Source of the DNA: Fusobacterium gastrosuis
GTDB taxonomy: Bacteria > Fusobacteriota > Fusobacteriia > Fusobacteriales > Fusobacteriaceae
Length of the DNA stretch: 64,000 nucleotides
Assembly: GCF_900095285.1 (NCBI RefSeq)
Contig: NZ_LT607734.1
Location: forward strand, 620,001-684,000
Reading direction: 5' to 3'
Part shown: positions 39,853 through 49,144 of the stretch, one piece after another
How the letters are laid out: each line of letters opens with the position of its first letter
How positions within the stretch are numbered: the first letter of the stretch is position 1
The notes under the pieces: model-generated
What the model was told of the DNA's origin: nothing
The model's database searches: none
What the model saw: only the letters and a program-made list of their open reading frames with translations
Made by a program: the position numbers and the translations under genes

Positions 39853-40506
39853 GTGGAAGAAATTTTAAAAAATACTCTTGTATTTAAAGGACTTAGTGAT
39901 GAAAGAATAAAAGAATTGTTAAGCCAAATAAGATATGAAAGAAAAAAATATAAGGATTTTAGCAATATAGCTTATCGTGGGGATGAAATAGATGGTTTAA
40001 ATATTATATTAAAAGGAATTATATCAACTGAGATGCTTACAAAAGAAGGGAATGTAAAGAAAATCGAAGATTTAAAAGCTACAGATATATTGGCTTCAGC
40101 TTTTATTTTTGGTAAAAATAACAGGTTTCCTGTGGATTTAATAGGAAACGGAGATGTAGAAATTTTAAAAATAAATAGAGCAAACTTCCTGAAGCTATTA
40201 TCATTAGAGGGTAAAATACTTGAAAATTTTTTAAATGAAATATCAAATAAAACTCAATTTTTAAGTGCAAAAATTTGGTCTAATTTTAATAATAGAACTA
40301 TAAGTGAAAAAATTTCTAACTATATAGTTATGAATCAAAAAAATGGAGAAGTAATAATTCCTAATTTAAAAAGTTTAGCAGAGAATTTTGGGATAGCAAG
40401 ACCATCACTTTCAAGAGTATTGGGAGATTATGTCGATGATGGGAAACTTGAAAGGATAGGAAGAAATAAATATAAAATCTTAAATGAAGCTTTTTTTATT
40501 AAATAA
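39853..40506 (+). CDS. Crp/Fnr-family transcriptional regulator
   Basis: A 217-residue regulator with an N-terminal cyclic-nucleotide-binding-like beta-barrel (15-115), a dimer helix (120-145) and a C-terminal winged HTH (SLAENFGIARPSLSRVLGDY near 175). It has no cysteine cluster as in FNR, and the cAMP-contact residues of CRP are not evident, so the effector is unknown. The start is GTG with AGGGGG upstream. It converges on the PTS_EIIC-like gene and shares a terminator with it. Confidence 0.88.
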   Translation: MEEILKNTLVFKGLSDERIKELLSQIRYERKKYKDFSNIAYRGDEIDGLNIILKGIISTEMLTKEGNVKKIEDLKATDILASAFIFGKNNRFPVDLIGNGDVEILKINRANFLKLLSLEGKILENFLNEISNKTQFLSAKIWSNFNNRTISEKISNYIVMNQKNGEVIIPNLKSLAENFGIARPSLSRVLGDYVDDGKLERIGRNKYKILNEAFFIK

Positions 40507-40525
40507 AAGTGTATATATAATAGTA

Positions 40526-40562
40526 AGAAAAGGGGGATTAAATTTTTAAATCCCCTTTTCTT
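40526..40562. terminator. Bidirectional terminator between crp-like gene and membrane protein
   Basis: AAGAAAAGGGG pairs with CCCCTTTTCTT across an AT-rich loop. Poly-A and poly-T flanks serve both converging genes. Confidence 0.85.
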
Positions 40563-41530
40563 ATATAAGTTCTTTTTTTCATAAATTTATATATAGAATA
40601 TGTAATGACAGCTGGCAATAGAAAATGTAGAATTAACATAGGAAAAATATAATCTGAACCTACCAGTGAAAATGTAGAAAGTTGTCCAACTAAGCCGCTG
40701 GTTCCCATTCCTGATGCTATACTATTTGTTTCTAATTTAAAAATAGTAGTAGAAATAGGACCCAAAATGATACTACTTAAAGTAGGTGGAATCCAAATTA
40801 GAGGATTTTTAATAATATTTGGAATCTGAATCATAGAGGTACCAAAGCCTATGGAAAGTGTAGTACCTATATCGTTATCATCATAAGACATAATAGCAAA
40901 ACCTATCATTTGGCAACAGCAGCCAGTCAAAGCTGCACCAGCAGCGAGTCCACTCAAACCTAAAGAGATACCGATAGCAGCAGAACTCGTAGGCAAAGTT
41001 AAAAGAATACCCATTATCAAAGAAACCGTTATACCCATTAAAATTGGGTTTAATTCCGTACTTTTATTTATAATAAATCCTAAATTTATAATAAATTCAG
41101 TTATGAAAGGAGAGAAAAATTTTCCAAACAAGCAACCTAGAGTTATAGTTAAGGCTGGCAACAGAACAATATCAAATTTTGTTTTTCCAGCAATTTTATT
41201 TACAATAAAAACAGCGAAAACAGTCGAAAAATAAGCTCCTATTGGCTCACCAATAGAAATAGTAGGAATGCTTTCTATAAATTTTATGGTTCCTGATCCG
41301 AATGCTCCTGTGATAAGAGAAGCAGCTATAATGAGTGGATGAGCAGATAGAGCAAAAGCAATACCAACTCCTATTGCTGGTCCCATTAAAAATTGAGATA
41401 ATGAACCAACATGTGTTAAAAAATCAATTGAAAATAACAGACCTAATTGTTTTAAAATAAGTCCAATAATAAGAGAAGAAAAAAGTCCAAATGCCATTCC
41501 GTTAAGACTTTTTATAAAAAAATTTTTCAT
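40538..41530 (-). CDS. PTS_EIIC-like integral membrane protein
   Basis: A 330-residue polytopic membrane protein resembling the PTS_EIIC_2 family, with about ten membrane segments and the conserved GEPIGAYFSTVFAVF near residue 95, PTSSAAIGISLGLSGLAAG near 183 and SGMGTSGLVGQL near 277. Some relatives are annotated as PTS sugar transporter IIC subunits, but no IIA or IIB domain is present here. I start at 41530 with GGAG six bases upstream; the open frame extends further upstream without a better start. Substrate unknown. Confidence 0.72.
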   Translation of the reverse strand: MKNFFIKSLNGMAFGLFSSLIIGLILKQLGLLFSIDFLTHVGSLSQFLMGPAIGVGIAFALSAHPLIIAASLITGAFGSGTIKFIESIPTISIGEPIGAYFSTVFAVFIVNKIAGKTKFDIVLLPALTITLGCLFGKFFSPFITEFIINLGFIINKSTELNPILMGITVSLIMGILLTLPTSSAAIGISLGLSGLAAGAALTGCCCQMIGFAIMSYDDNDIGTTLSIGFGTSMIQIPNIIKNPLIWIPPTLSSIILGPISTTIFKLETNSIASGMGTSGLVGQLSTFSLVGSDYIFPMLILHFLLPAVITYSIYKFMKKRTYIRKGDLKI

Positions 41531-41695
41531 AAAAACTCCTTTCTGAGAAAAGTATATTAAATAAAAAATTAACAACACCTTAATACTAACAATAAAAAAG
41601 AAATAAGTAAAGTCATTAAAGAACATTAACAATATTAGTAAATAAAATTTATTTTTTATTATGTTTAAAAACAGATTTTTTTATAAAAAGAAATA

Positions 41696-41724
41696 TTGAC
41701 ACTATTTAATAAATATGTTAAAAT
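41696..41724 (+). promoter_or_regulatory. Promoter of the rpmG-secE-nusG-ribosomal operon
   Basis: TTGACA (41696-41701), a 17-bp spacer and TAAAAT (41719-41724). The predicted transcript start near 41731 leaves a leader of about 240 nt before rpmG. Confidence 0.75.
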
Positions 41725-41809
41725 ACTCCATGTCTTAGAAAGCAGAATACAGGAAAAACTCGTATACCATATTGTTTAAAGCGAATTAAAATAATGGGAG
41801 GATCATTAG

Positions 41810-41917
41810 ATACCGTTAAAGAGTGGACTTGTTTTTGATAATAGTTTACACTTTGATGTAGATTATGAAGATTTTTTAAACTATCTTAAAATTTCTTCGA
41901 TTAGAGTTGAGTATTAA
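41810..41917 (+). CDS. Candidate small ORF in the rpmG leader with AUA start or frameshift
   Basis: A 35-codon open frame reads IPLKSGLVFDNS at the start and ends SSIRVEY before TAA. It has purine-first, coding-like codons but no ATG, GTG or TTG: the codon just before ATA 41810 is TAG. A strong GGGAGG (41796-41801) lies eight bases before that ATA. Alternatively, ATG 41794 opens a 14-codon frame ending TTT TGA at 41836-41838, and a +1 shift there would enter the main frame. It may be a leader peptide, an AUA-initiated protein, a decayed gene or an assembly error. Confidence 0.35.
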   Translation: MPLKSGLVFDNSLHFDVDYEDFLNYLKISSIRVEY

Positions 41918-41969
41918 TTGTATGAGCTATATAAGATTAGAAAATACAATTTAATAGGAGGAATGAAAG

Positions 41970-42122
41970 ATGAGAGTACAAGTAATTTTAGAATGCACTG
42001 AAACTAAATTAAGACATTACACTACAACAAAAAATAAAAAGACTCATCCAGAAAGATTAGAAATGATGAAGTACAATCCTGTACTAAAAAAACATACTCT
42101 ATACAAAGAGACAAAAAAATAA
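41970..42122 (+). CDS. rpmG: Ribosomal protein L33
   Basis: A 50-residue L33: [20 protein letters not shown] at the start and [15 protein letters not shown] at the end. It lacks the paired zinc cysteines (only one Cys), so it is the zinc-independent type. AGGAGG is well placed upstream. It begins the rpmG, tRNA-Trp, secE, nusG cluster, an order seen in many bacteria. An inverted repeat ATTGTAT/ATACAAT lies just before its ribosome binding site. Confidence 0.95.
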   Translation: MRVQVILECTETKLRHYTTTKNKKTHPERLEMMKYNPVLKKHTLYKETKK

Positions 42123-42149
42123 TACAGTGAATTAGTAAAACACACATGC

Positions 42150-42225
42150 AGGTCAATGGCTCAATTGGTAGAGCATCGGTCTCCAAAACCGAGGGTTGGG
42201 GGTTCGAGTCCCTCTTGACCTGCCA
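42150..42225 (+). tRNA. tRNA-Trp (CCA)
   Basis: A cloverleaf with acceptor AGGTCAA/TTGACCT, D-stem GCTC/GAGC, anticodon stem CGGTC with loop CTCCAAAA (anticodon CCA), T-loop TTCGAGT and encoded CCA. It lies between rpmG and secE and is probably cut from the shared transcript. Confidence 0.97.
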
Positions 42226-42246
42226 CTTTTATTGAAGGGAGATATT

Positions 42247-42423
42247 ATGAACTTGTTTCAAAGAGTTAAGATGGAGTACTCAAAAGTTGAGTGGCCTTCT
42301 AAAAAAGAAGTGACACATTCTACTGCTTGGGTTGTGACTATGACTATTTTAATATCTATCTATCTTGGAGTTTTTGACATCCTAGCCGTTAGAGCTTTAA
42401 AAGTTTTGGAGGCATTAATATGA
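42247..42423 (+). CDS. secE: Preprotein translocase subunit SecE
   Basis: A 58-residue single-span membrane protein that clamps SecY in the Sec translocon. The conserved cytoplasmic helix KMEYSKVEWPSKKEV precedes one transmembrane segment (residues 27-50). The start at 42247 has GAAGGGAG upstream; a longer open frame would run through the tRNA and is rejected. The stop overlaps the nusG ATG by 4 bp (ATGA). Confidence 0.95.
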   Translation: MNLFQRVKMEYSKVEWPSKKEVTHSTAWVVTMTILISIYLGVFDILAVRALKVLEALI

Positions 42424-43001
42424 GTATAGAAAATGTAAGAAAATGGTTTATGATTCATACTTATTCAGGATACGAAAAAAAAGTAAAAACTGACCTTGAA
42501 CAAAAAGTTGAAACTTTAGGTTTAAGTGAAATAGTGAGTAATATACTAGTTCCCGAGGAAGAAAGTATTGAGATTGTTAGAGGAAAAAAGAAGAGTATTT
42601 TTAGAAAATTATTTCCTGGGTATGTAATGCTTGAAATGGAAGCTACTAGAGAAGAAAATGAAAATGGAATCAACTTTAAAGTAGATCCAGATGTATGGTA
42701 TATAATAAGAAATACAAATGGAGTAACAGGTTTTGTTGGAGTAGGGTCGGATCCTATACCAATGGAAGAGCATGAAGTAAAAAATATTTTTAATATAATA
42801 GGACTAAAAGTACCTAAGGAAAATATACAGGTTAACTTTGCTAAGGGGGATTATGTAAAAGTTCTGGAAGGAGCTTTTGCAGGGCAAGAAGGAGAAGTTT
42901 CTGAGATTGATTTCGAGCATAGTAAAGTTAAGGTTATGGTTGAAATTTTTGGTAGAATGACGCCAGTTGAAGTAGAAATAAATGGCGTTGAGAAAGTGTA
43001 A
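42420..43001 (+). CDS. nusG: Transcription termination/antitermination factor NusG
   Basis: NusG binds the RNA polymerase clamp and couples transcription to Rho or translation. The N-terminal NGN domain spans 1-125 (KWFMIHTYSGYEKKVKTDLE, FPGYVMLEME) and the C-terminal KOW domain about 140-193 (GDYVKVLEGAFAGQEGEVSE). At 193 residues it is of standard length. It overlaps secE and precedes rplK. Confidence 0.97.
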   Translation: MSIENVRKWFMIHTYSGYEKKVKTDLEQKVETLGLSEIVSNILVPEEESIEIVRGKKKSIFRKLFPGYVMLEMEATREENENGINFKVDPDVWYIIRNTNGVTGFVGVGSDPIPMEEHEVKNIFNIIGLKVPKENIQVNFAKGDYVKVLEGAFAGQEGEVSEIDFEHSKVKVMVEIFGRMTPVEVEINGVEKV

Positions 43002-43036
43002 TTATACACAATTCTTATGGAGGTGTAATTTAAAGA

Positions 43037-43462
43037 ATGGCAAAAGAAGTAATTCATATAATAAAACTACAATTACCAGCGGGGAAAGCAAATCCTGCTC
43101 CACCAGTTGGACCAGCACTAGGACAACATGGTGTAAATATAATGGAATTTTGTAAAGCATTTAATGCTAAAACTCAAGATAAGGCTGGATGGATAATACC
43201 AGTTGAAATATCTGTTTACAGTGACAGATCTTTCACATTTATTTTAAAAACTCCGCCTGCATCTGATCTTTTAAAGAAAGCAGCAGGAATACAATCAGGA
43301 GCTAAAAACTCTAAAAAAGAAGTTGCGGGTAAAATAACTACTGCAAAATTAAGAGAATTAGCAGAAACAAAAATGCCTGATCTAAATGCAGGATCAGTAG
43401 AAGCAGCTATGAAAATAATTGCTGGGTCAGCAAGATCTATGGGAATAAAAATAGAAGACTAA
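43037..43462 (+). CDS. rplK: Ribosomal protein L11
   Basis: A 141-residue L11 with [20 protein letters not shown] near the N-terminus and the C-terminal rRNA-binding [12 protein letters not shown]. It binds the GTPase-centre RNA of 23S. The ATG follows GGAGGTG. It starts the rplKA gene pair; a hairpin that may bind L1 lies between it and rplA. Confidence 0.98.
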   Translation: MAKEVIHIIKLQLPAGKANPAPPVGPALGQHGVNIMEFCKAFNAKTQDKAGWIIPVEISVYSDRSFTFILKTPPASDLLKKAAGIQSGAKNSKKEVAGKITTAKLRELAETKMPDLNAGSVEAAMKIIAGSARSMGIKIED

Positions 43463-43478
43463 TTGCTTTATAAAATTA

Positions 43479-43505
43479 GTGGTAGGGTTTTGCCCGTTAA
43501 GCCAC
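43479..43505 (+). promoter_or_regulatory. Possible L1-binding mRNA hairpin
   Basis: GTGG (43479-43482) pairs with CCAC (43502-43505) and GGG with CCC around TTTTG, with an asymmetric internal loop. The layout resembles known L1 translational operators. It lies directly before the rplA ribosome binding site. Confidence 0.4.
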
Positions 43506-43524
43506 AAAGGGAGGAAATTTAATA

Positions 43525-44232
43525 ATGTCAAAACATAGAGGTAAAAAATATTTAGAAATTGCCAAGTTAGTAGAAACTGGGAAACTTTATGATATAAGAG
43601 AAGCTTTAGAATTAGTACAAAAAACAAAAACAGCAAAATTTGTTGAAACTGTAGAGGTAGCATTAAGACTTGGAGTAGACCCAAGACATGCTGATCAACA
43701 AATCAGAGGAACAGTTGTTTTACCACATGGAACTGGGAAAACTGTTAAAATATTAGCAATAACTTCTGGAGAAAATATAGAAAAAGCTTTAGCAGCTGGT
43801 GCTGACTATGCAGGTTCAGAAGAATATATAAATCAAATAGCACAAGGATGGCTAGATTTCGATTTAGTAATAGCTACTCCAGATATGATGCCGAAAATAG
43901 GAAGATTAGGGAAAATATTAGGAACTAAAGGTTTGATGCCTAACCCTAAATCAGGAACTGTTACTCCAGATATAGCGTCTGCAGTATCAGAATTTAAAAA
44001 AGGTAAGTTAGCTTTCAGAGTAGATAAACTAGGATCTATCCATGCACCAATTGGGAAAGTAGATTTTGATTTAGATAAAATTGAAGCAAATTTCAAAGCA
44101 TTTATGGAACAAATAGTAAGATTAAAACCAGCTACATCTAAAGGACAATACCTAAGAACAGTAGCAGTATCATTAACTATGGGACCAGGAGTAAAAATGG
44201 ATCCTGCTCTAGTTGCAAAATATGTTGGATAA
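43525..44232 (+). CDS. rplA: Ribosomal protein L1
   Basis: A 235-residue L1 with [20 protein letters not shown] near residue 49, [14 protein letters not shown] near 133 and the C-terminal [20 protein letters not shown]1 binds the L1 stalk of 23S and usually represses its own operon by binding mRNA. GGGAGG precedes the ATG. It is followed by the L10 leader. Confidence 0.98.
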   Translation: MSKHRGKKYLEIAKLVETGKLYDIREALELVQKTKTAKFVETVEVALRLGVDPRHADQQIRGTVVLPHGTGKTVKILAITSGENIEKALAAGADYAGSEEYINQIAQGWLDFDLVIATPDMMPKIGRLGKILGTKGLMPNPKSGTVTPDIASAVSEFKKGKLAFRVDKLGSIHAPIGKVDFDLDKIEANFKAFMEQIVRLKPATSKGQYLRTVAVSLTMGPGVKMDPALVAKYVG

Positions 44233-44252
44233 AAATTTAATATAAATCCAAA

Positions 44253-44366
44253 CCAAAGACCGTAGGGGGCATTGTCTTAAATATCCTACCGAGGTTGGAG
44301 TTAGGTTTCGCTAACCTCAAAACTCAAACCCTCGTTCTTTGGAATGAGGGTATATTTTTTGAAAAA
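44253..44366 (+). promoter_or_regulatory. Ribosomal L10 leader with overlapping terminator hairpin
   Basis: An outer stem CCAAAGA (44253-44259) with TCTTTGG (44336-44342) closes inner stems including GTAGG/CCTAC and GTTAG/CTAAC, the usual L10-leader plan. A terminator-like hairpin, CCCTCGTTC with GAATGAGGG and a T run, shares the TTCTTTGG segment, so the two folds exclude each other. This fits L10(L12)4 autoregulation by attenuation. Confidence 0.8.
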
Positions 44367-44383
44367 AGAGGAGGTGAATCAAT

Positions 44384-44893
44384 ATGGCAACTCAAGTTAA
44401 AAAAGAAGTTGTAGCTGAATTAGTTGAAAAAATTAAAAAAGCACAATCAGTTGTTTTTGTTGATTATCAAGGGATTAAAGTTAATGAAGAAACTTCATTA
44501 AGAAAACAAATGAGAGAATCAGGAGCAGAATATTTAGTGGCAAAAAACAGATTATTCAAAATAGCTCTTAAAGAATCAGGAATCGAAGATAATTTCGATG
44601 AAGTTTTAGAAGGTACAACAGCATTCGCTTTTGGATATGCTGATCCAGTAGCTCCAGCAAAAGCTGTATTTGACCTTTCTAAGGCTAAAGCAAAAGCAAA
44701 ACAAGATGTATTCAAAATAAAAGGAGGATTCTTAACTGGGAAAAAAGTTAGTGTTGCAGAAGTTGAAGAACTAGCAAAACTACCTTCAAGAGAACAATTA
44801 CTATCTATGGTATTAAACTCAATGTTAGGACCAGTAAGAAAACTTGCTTACGCAACTGTTGCAATTGCAGACAAAAAAGGGTCTGCTGAATAA
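44384..44893 (+). CDS. rplJ: Ribosomal protein L10
   Basis: A 169-residue L10, the base of the ribosomal stalk that carries L7/L12 dimers. The conserved N-terminus is EKIKKAQSVVFVDYQGIKV, with VAKNRLFKIAL near residue 52 and the L12-binding C-terminal helix in SMLGPVRKLAYATVAIADKK. GAGGAGGTG precedes the ATG after the L10 leader. Confidence 0.98.
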   Translation: MATQVKKEVVAELVEKIKKAQSVVFVDYQGIKVNEETSLRKQMRESGAEYLVAKNRLFKIALKESGIEDNFDEVLEGTTAFAFGYADPVAPAKAVFDLSKAKAKAKQDVFKIKGGFLTGKKVSVAEVEELAKLPSREQLLSMVLNSMLGPVRKLAYATVAIADKKGSAE

Positions 44894-44996
44894 TTAGAAT
44901 AGAAGTATATTTTAATTATTTTTTCCTTTTAGGGAAGTAAAAATTAAAGATTAATAAAAAGAAAAAATTAGAGAAAATTTGAGGAGGAAAATAATA

Positions 44997-45362
44997 ATGG
45001 CATTCAATAAAGAACAATTTATAGCTGATTTAGAAGCTATGACAGTATTAGAATTAAAAGAATTAGTATCAGCATTAGAAGATCACTTTGGAGTAACTGC
45101 TGCTGCACCAGTAGCTGTAGCTGCTGCAGGACCAGTAGAAGCTGCTGAAGAAAAAACTGAATTTGATGTAATATTAAAATCAGCAGGAGCTAATAAAATA
45201 GCTGTAATCAAAGAAGTTAGAGCAATAACTGGATTAGGATTAAAAGAAGCTAAAGATTTAGTAGATAACGGTGGAACAATTAAAGAAGCTGCTCCAAAAG
45301 AAGAAGCAGAATCTATAAAAGAAAAATTAACAGCTGCAGGAGCAGAAGTAGAAGTTAAATAG
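44997..45362 (+). CDS. rplL: Ribosomal protein L7/L12
   Basis: A 121-residue stalk protein. An N-terminal dimer helix ([18 protein letters not shown]), an Ala-rich hinge (about 38-52) and the C-terminal factor-binding domain ([20 protein letters not shown]) are all visible. I start at 44997 with GAGGAGG upstream; an in-frame TTG at 44979 lies in the ribosome binding site. A terminator follows, probably with readthrough into rpoBC. Confidence 0.98.
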   Translation: MAFNKEQFIADLEAMTVLELKELVSALEDHFGVTAAAPVAVAAAGPVEAAEEKTEFDVILKSAGANKIAVIKEVRAITGLGLKEAKDLVDNGGTIKEAAPKEEAESIKEKLTAAGAEVEVK

Positions 45363-45390
45363 TAAGTTATAAGCTTAAGTCAAATAAATA

Positions 45391-45418
45391 GGCACTCTGA
45401 AAATGAGAGTGCCTTTTT
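45391..45418 (+). terminator. Terminator or partial terminator between rplL and rpoB
   Basis: GGCACTCT pairs perfectly with AGAGTGCC, followed by TTTTT. Such hairpins commonly reduce rpoBC levels relative to the ribosomal genes. Confidence 0.85.
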
Positions 45419-45528
45419 GGCAACTTTAGAGATTATTTTATTTTTATGATAATTAATCTATTGAAAGTAGGTCAGCCTTATTAATTTCAAAAGATTAATT
45501 ATTAATACTTGTTAAGGAGAGTGAGTTA

Positions 45529-48500
45529 ATGAGCAAACTCGTTGAAAGATTAAATTTTGGGAGGATAAAAAATAGAGGAGAAATGCCTCATTTTCTAGAA
45601 TTCCAATTAAATTCTTATGAAGATTTTTTACAATCTAAAGTTTCTCCAAATAAAAGAGAAAATAAAGGATTTGAACTGGCATTTAGAGAGATATTTCCTA
45701 TTGAATCTTCAAATGGAGATGTAAGGCTGGAATATATAGGATATGAATTGCATGAAGCAGAATACCCTCTAAATGATGAGTTAGAATGTAAAAAAAGAGG
45801 AAAGACATATTCTAGTTCATTAAAGGTTAGATTAAGACTAATTAATAAAAAAATGGGAAATGAAATTCAAGAAACACTTGTTTATTTTGGAGAAGTTCCT
45901 AAAATGACAGATAGAGCAACTTTTATAATAAATGGAGCAGAAAGGGTTGTTGTATCACAATTACATAGATCGCCTGGAGTTTCTTTCAGTAAAGAAGTGA
46001 ATACTCAGACAGGAAAAGACTTATTCTCTGGAAAGATTATTCCTTATAAAGGAACATGGTTAGAATTTGAAACTGATAAAAATGACTTTTTAAGTGTAAA
46101 GATAGATAGAAAGAAAAAAGTATTAGCTACTGTATTTTTAAAGGCTGTTGATTTCTTTGAAAATAATACAGAAATAAAAGATTATTTCTTAGAAACTCTT
46201 ACTTACAATTTAAAAGAAGTCTATGAAAAGTATGCTAATGAACAAGAGGAAATAGTTGAAGCATTAAAAACTAAATTTGAAAATTGTATAGTCAAAGAAG
46301 ATATTATAGATGAAGAAACAGGTGAATACATAGCAGAAGCAGAAGCAGTGTTTGATGAAAATTTAATATTGAAATTGATTGAAGCTAAAGTTGAAGAAAT
46401 TACATATTGGGATGTAAAACCAGAAGAAAAATTAATAGCTAACACCCTAATGAATGACACAACCTTTAATAAGGATGAAGCAGTAACTGAAATTTTTAAA
46501 AAATTAAGACCAGGAGATCAAGTTACTGTAGAATCTGCAAGAAGTTTAATAAAACAAATGTTTTTCAACTCACAAAGATATGATTTGGAACCAGTTGGAA
46601 GATATAAAATGAATAAAAGATTAAAATTAAATGTAGCAGAAGATGATATCCTTTTAACTAAAGATGATGTATTGGCAACAATTAAATATGTAATGGCATT
46701 AAATAATGGTGAACAGACAGTGCATACGGACGATATAGATAATTTATCTAATAGGCGTGTAAGAGGTGTTGGAGAACTTTTATTAATGCAAATTAAAACA
46801 GGACTTACAAAAATGAGTAAAATGGTAAGAGAAAAGATGACTACTCAAGATATAGAAACTGTGACTCCTCAATCTCTTTTAAATACAAGACCGTTGAATG
46901 CATTGATACAAGACTTCTTTGGATCAGGACAATTATCTCAATTTATGGACCAATCAAACCCACTTGCAGAATTAACACATAAGAGAAGAATATCTGCTTT
47001 AGGACCGGGAGGACTTTCGAGAGAAAGAGCAGGATTTGAGGTAAGAGACGTTCATGATTCTCATTATGGAAGAATTTGCCCAATAGAAACGCCAGAAGGA
47101 CCAAATATAGGGCTTATAGGGTCACTTGCAACTTATGCAAAAATAAATAAATATGGATTCATAGAAACTCCATATGTAAAAGTTGAAGATGGGGTTGCAA
47201 ATTTGGAAGAGATTCATTATTTAGCAGCAGATGAAGAAGAAGGATTATTTATTGCCCAAGCCGATACTAAATTAGGAAAAAATAATAAATTACAAGGTGA
47301 AGTAGTTTGTAGATATGGACATGAAATAGTTGAAGTAAGTCCAGATAGAGTAAATTATCTAGATGTTTCTCCTAAGCAAGTTGTATCAGTTTCAGCAGGT
47401 CTTATACCTTTCTTGGAACATGACGACGCGAACAGAGCTTTAATGGGATCGAACATGCAAAGACAGGCAGTACCATTACTTAGAACAGAGGCACCATTTA
47501 TAGGAACTGGAATAGAAAGAAAAGTTGCTATTGACTCTGGAGCAGTTGTGACAACTAAGGTTGATGGAGTTATATCTTATGTAGATGCTAAAAAAATTGT
47601 TGTGGAAGATGAAACAGGAAAAGAACATACATATAGATTATTAAATTATGAAAGATCTAACCAATCTATGTGCTTACATCAAACACCTTTGGTAGATAGA
47701 GGAGAAAAAGTAAAAGCTGGAGATATTATAGCTGATGGACCAGCAACAAAAAATGGAGATTTAGCATTAGGTAGAAATATTCTTATGGGATTCATGCCAT
47801 GGGAAGGATATAACTATGAAGACGCGATTTTGATTTCTGATAGGTTAAGAAAAGATGATGTATTTACATCTATACATGTTGAAGAATATGAAATAGAAGC
47901 TAGAAATACAAAACTTGGTGATGAAGAAATAACAAGAGAAATTCCAAATGTTTCAGAAAATGCTTTGAGAAATTTGGATGAAAATGGAATTATAAGAGTA
48001 GGGTCAGAAGTAGAACCTGGAGATATACTAGTAGGTAAAACAGCTCCAAAAGGTGAAACTGAACCACCAGCAGAAGAAAAACTTTTAAGAGCAATCTTTG
48101 GAGAGAAAGCTAGAGATGTAAGAGATACTTCACTTAGAATGCCACACGGTTCAAAGGGAGTAGTTGTTGAAATACTAGAACTTTCTAGAGAAAATGGAGA
48201 TGAATTAAAAGCTGGTGTAAATAAATCGATTAGAGTTTTAGTTGCAGAAAAGCGTAAAATTACAGTTGGGGATAAAATGTCAGGAAGACATGGAAACAAA
48301 GGGGTTGTTTCAAGAGTCTTACCAGCAGAAGATATGCCTTTCTTAGAAGATGGAACACATTTAGATGTTGTATTAAATCCACTTGGAGTGCCATCTCGTA
48401 TGAATATAGGGCAAGTTCTTGAAGTTCACTTAGGTATGGCAATGAGAACTTTAAATGGTGGAACATGTATATCTACACCAGTATTTGATGGAGCTTCAGA

Positions 48501-49086
48501 AGAAGAAGTAAAAGATTATTTGGAAAAGCAAGGATTCCCTAGAACTGGAAAGGTTACTCTATATGATGGAAGAACAGGGGAAAAATTTGATAATAAAGTA
48601 ACAGTAGGAATAATGTATATGTTAAAACTACATCACTTGGTAGAAGATAAAATGCATGCAAGAGCAATAGGACCATACTCACTTGTCACTCAACAACCAT
48701 TGGGAGGAAAAGCTCAATTTGGTGGACAAAGACTTGGAGAAATGGAAGTTTGGGCTTTAGAAGCATACGGAGCATCAAATATTTTACAAGAAATGTTGAC
48801 TGTAAAATCAGATGATATAACAGGAAGAACTAAAACATATGAAGCAATAATAAAAGGAGAAGCAATGCCTGATTCAGATTTGCCAGAATCATTTAAAGTA
48901 TTGCTTAAAGAATTTCAAGCACTTGCTCTTGATATTGAGCTATGTGATGAAGATGATAATGTAATAAATGTTGATGAAGAAATAAATACAGATGAAAATC
49001 CAACAGAATACTCACCTTTATCTGAAATGCAAGAAATTTATGTAGAAGATGAAGAAGAAATGGATGACTTAGATAGTGATTATTAA
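45529..49086 (+). CDS. rpoB: RNA polymerase beta subunit
   Basis: A 1185-residue RpoB. The rifampicin region [20 protein letters not shown] (near 463) and [20 protein letters not shown] (near 495) show rifampicin-sensitive-type residues. Later come [17 protein letters not shown] and the C-terminal clamp [20 protein letters not shown]. The C-terminal tail is strongly acidic. An AAGGAGAG site precedes the ATG. rpoC follows after 58 bp, with a small hairpin CACTGA/TCAGTG in the gap. Confidence 0.98.
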   Translation: MSKLVERLNFGRIKNRGEMPHFLEFQLNSYEDFLQSKVSPNKRENKGFELAFREIFPIESSNGDVRLEYIGYELHEAEYPLNDELECKKRGKTYSSSLKVRLRLINKKMGNEIQETLVYFGEVPKMTDRATFIINGAERVVVSQLHRSPGVSFSKEVNTQTGKDLFSGKIIPYKGTWLEFETDKNDFLSVKIDRKKKVLATVFLKAVDFFENNTEIKDYFLETLTYNLKEVYEKYANEQEEIVEALKTKFENCIVKEDIIDEETGEYIAEAEAVFDENLILKLIEAKVEEITYWDVKPEEKLIANTLMNDTTFNKDEAVTEIFKKLRPGDQVTVESARSLIKQMFFNSQRYDLEPVGRYKMNKRLKLNVAEDDILLTKDDVLATIKYVMALNNGEQTVHTDDIDNLSNRRVRGVGELLLMQIKTGLTKMSKMVREKMTTQDIETVTPQSLLNTRPLNALIQDFFGSGQLSQFMDQSNPLAELTHKRRISALGPGGLSRERAGFEVRDVHDSHYGRICPIETPEGPNIGLIGSLATYAKINKYGFIETPYVKVEDGVANLEEIHYLAADEEEGLFIAQADTKLGKNNKLQGEVVCRYGHEIVEVSPDRVNYLDVSPKQVVSVSAGLIPFLEHDDANRALMGSNMQRQAVPLLRTEAPFIGTGIERKVAIDSGAVVTTKVDGVISYVDAKKIVVEDETGKEHTYRLLNYERSNQSMCLHQTPLVDRGEKVKAGDIIADGPATKNGDLALGRNILMGFMPWEGYNYEDAILISDRLRKDDVFTSIHVEEYEIEARNTKLGDEEITREIPNVSENALRNLDENGIIRVGSEVEPGDILVGKTAPKGETEPPAEEKLLRAIFGEKARDVRDTSLRMPHGSKGVVVEILELSRENGDELKAGVNKSIRVLVAEKRKITVGDKMSGRHGNKGVVSRVLPAEDMPFLEDGTHLDVVLNPLGVPSRMNIGQVLEVHLGMAMRTLNGGTCISTPVFDGASEEEVKDYLEKQGFPRTGKVTLYDGRTGEKFDNKVTVGIMYMLKLHHLVEDKMHARAIGPYSLVTQQPLGGKAQFGGQRLGEMEVWALEAYGASNILQEMLTVKSDDITGRTKTYEAIIKGEAMPDSDLPESFKVLLKEFQALALDIELCDEDDNVINVDEEINTDENPTEYSPLSEMQEIYVEDEEEMDDLDSDY

Positions 49087-49144
49087 TTCCAGTCACTGAT
49101 TGAGTCAGTGAGTAGAATTTCAACTAAGGAGGATTTGAAAATTA

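Noticed and set aside
41794..41838. prfB-type programmed frameshift gene
   Set aside because: A TTT TGA shift site exists, but the encoded protein has no resemblance to release factor 2 and is far too short; only the general frameshift idea is kept.
42196..42246. Longer secE reading frame beginning within tRNA-Trp
   Set aside because: The first codons would lie in the tRNA; ATG 42247 has a proper ribosome binding site and gives a standard SecE.
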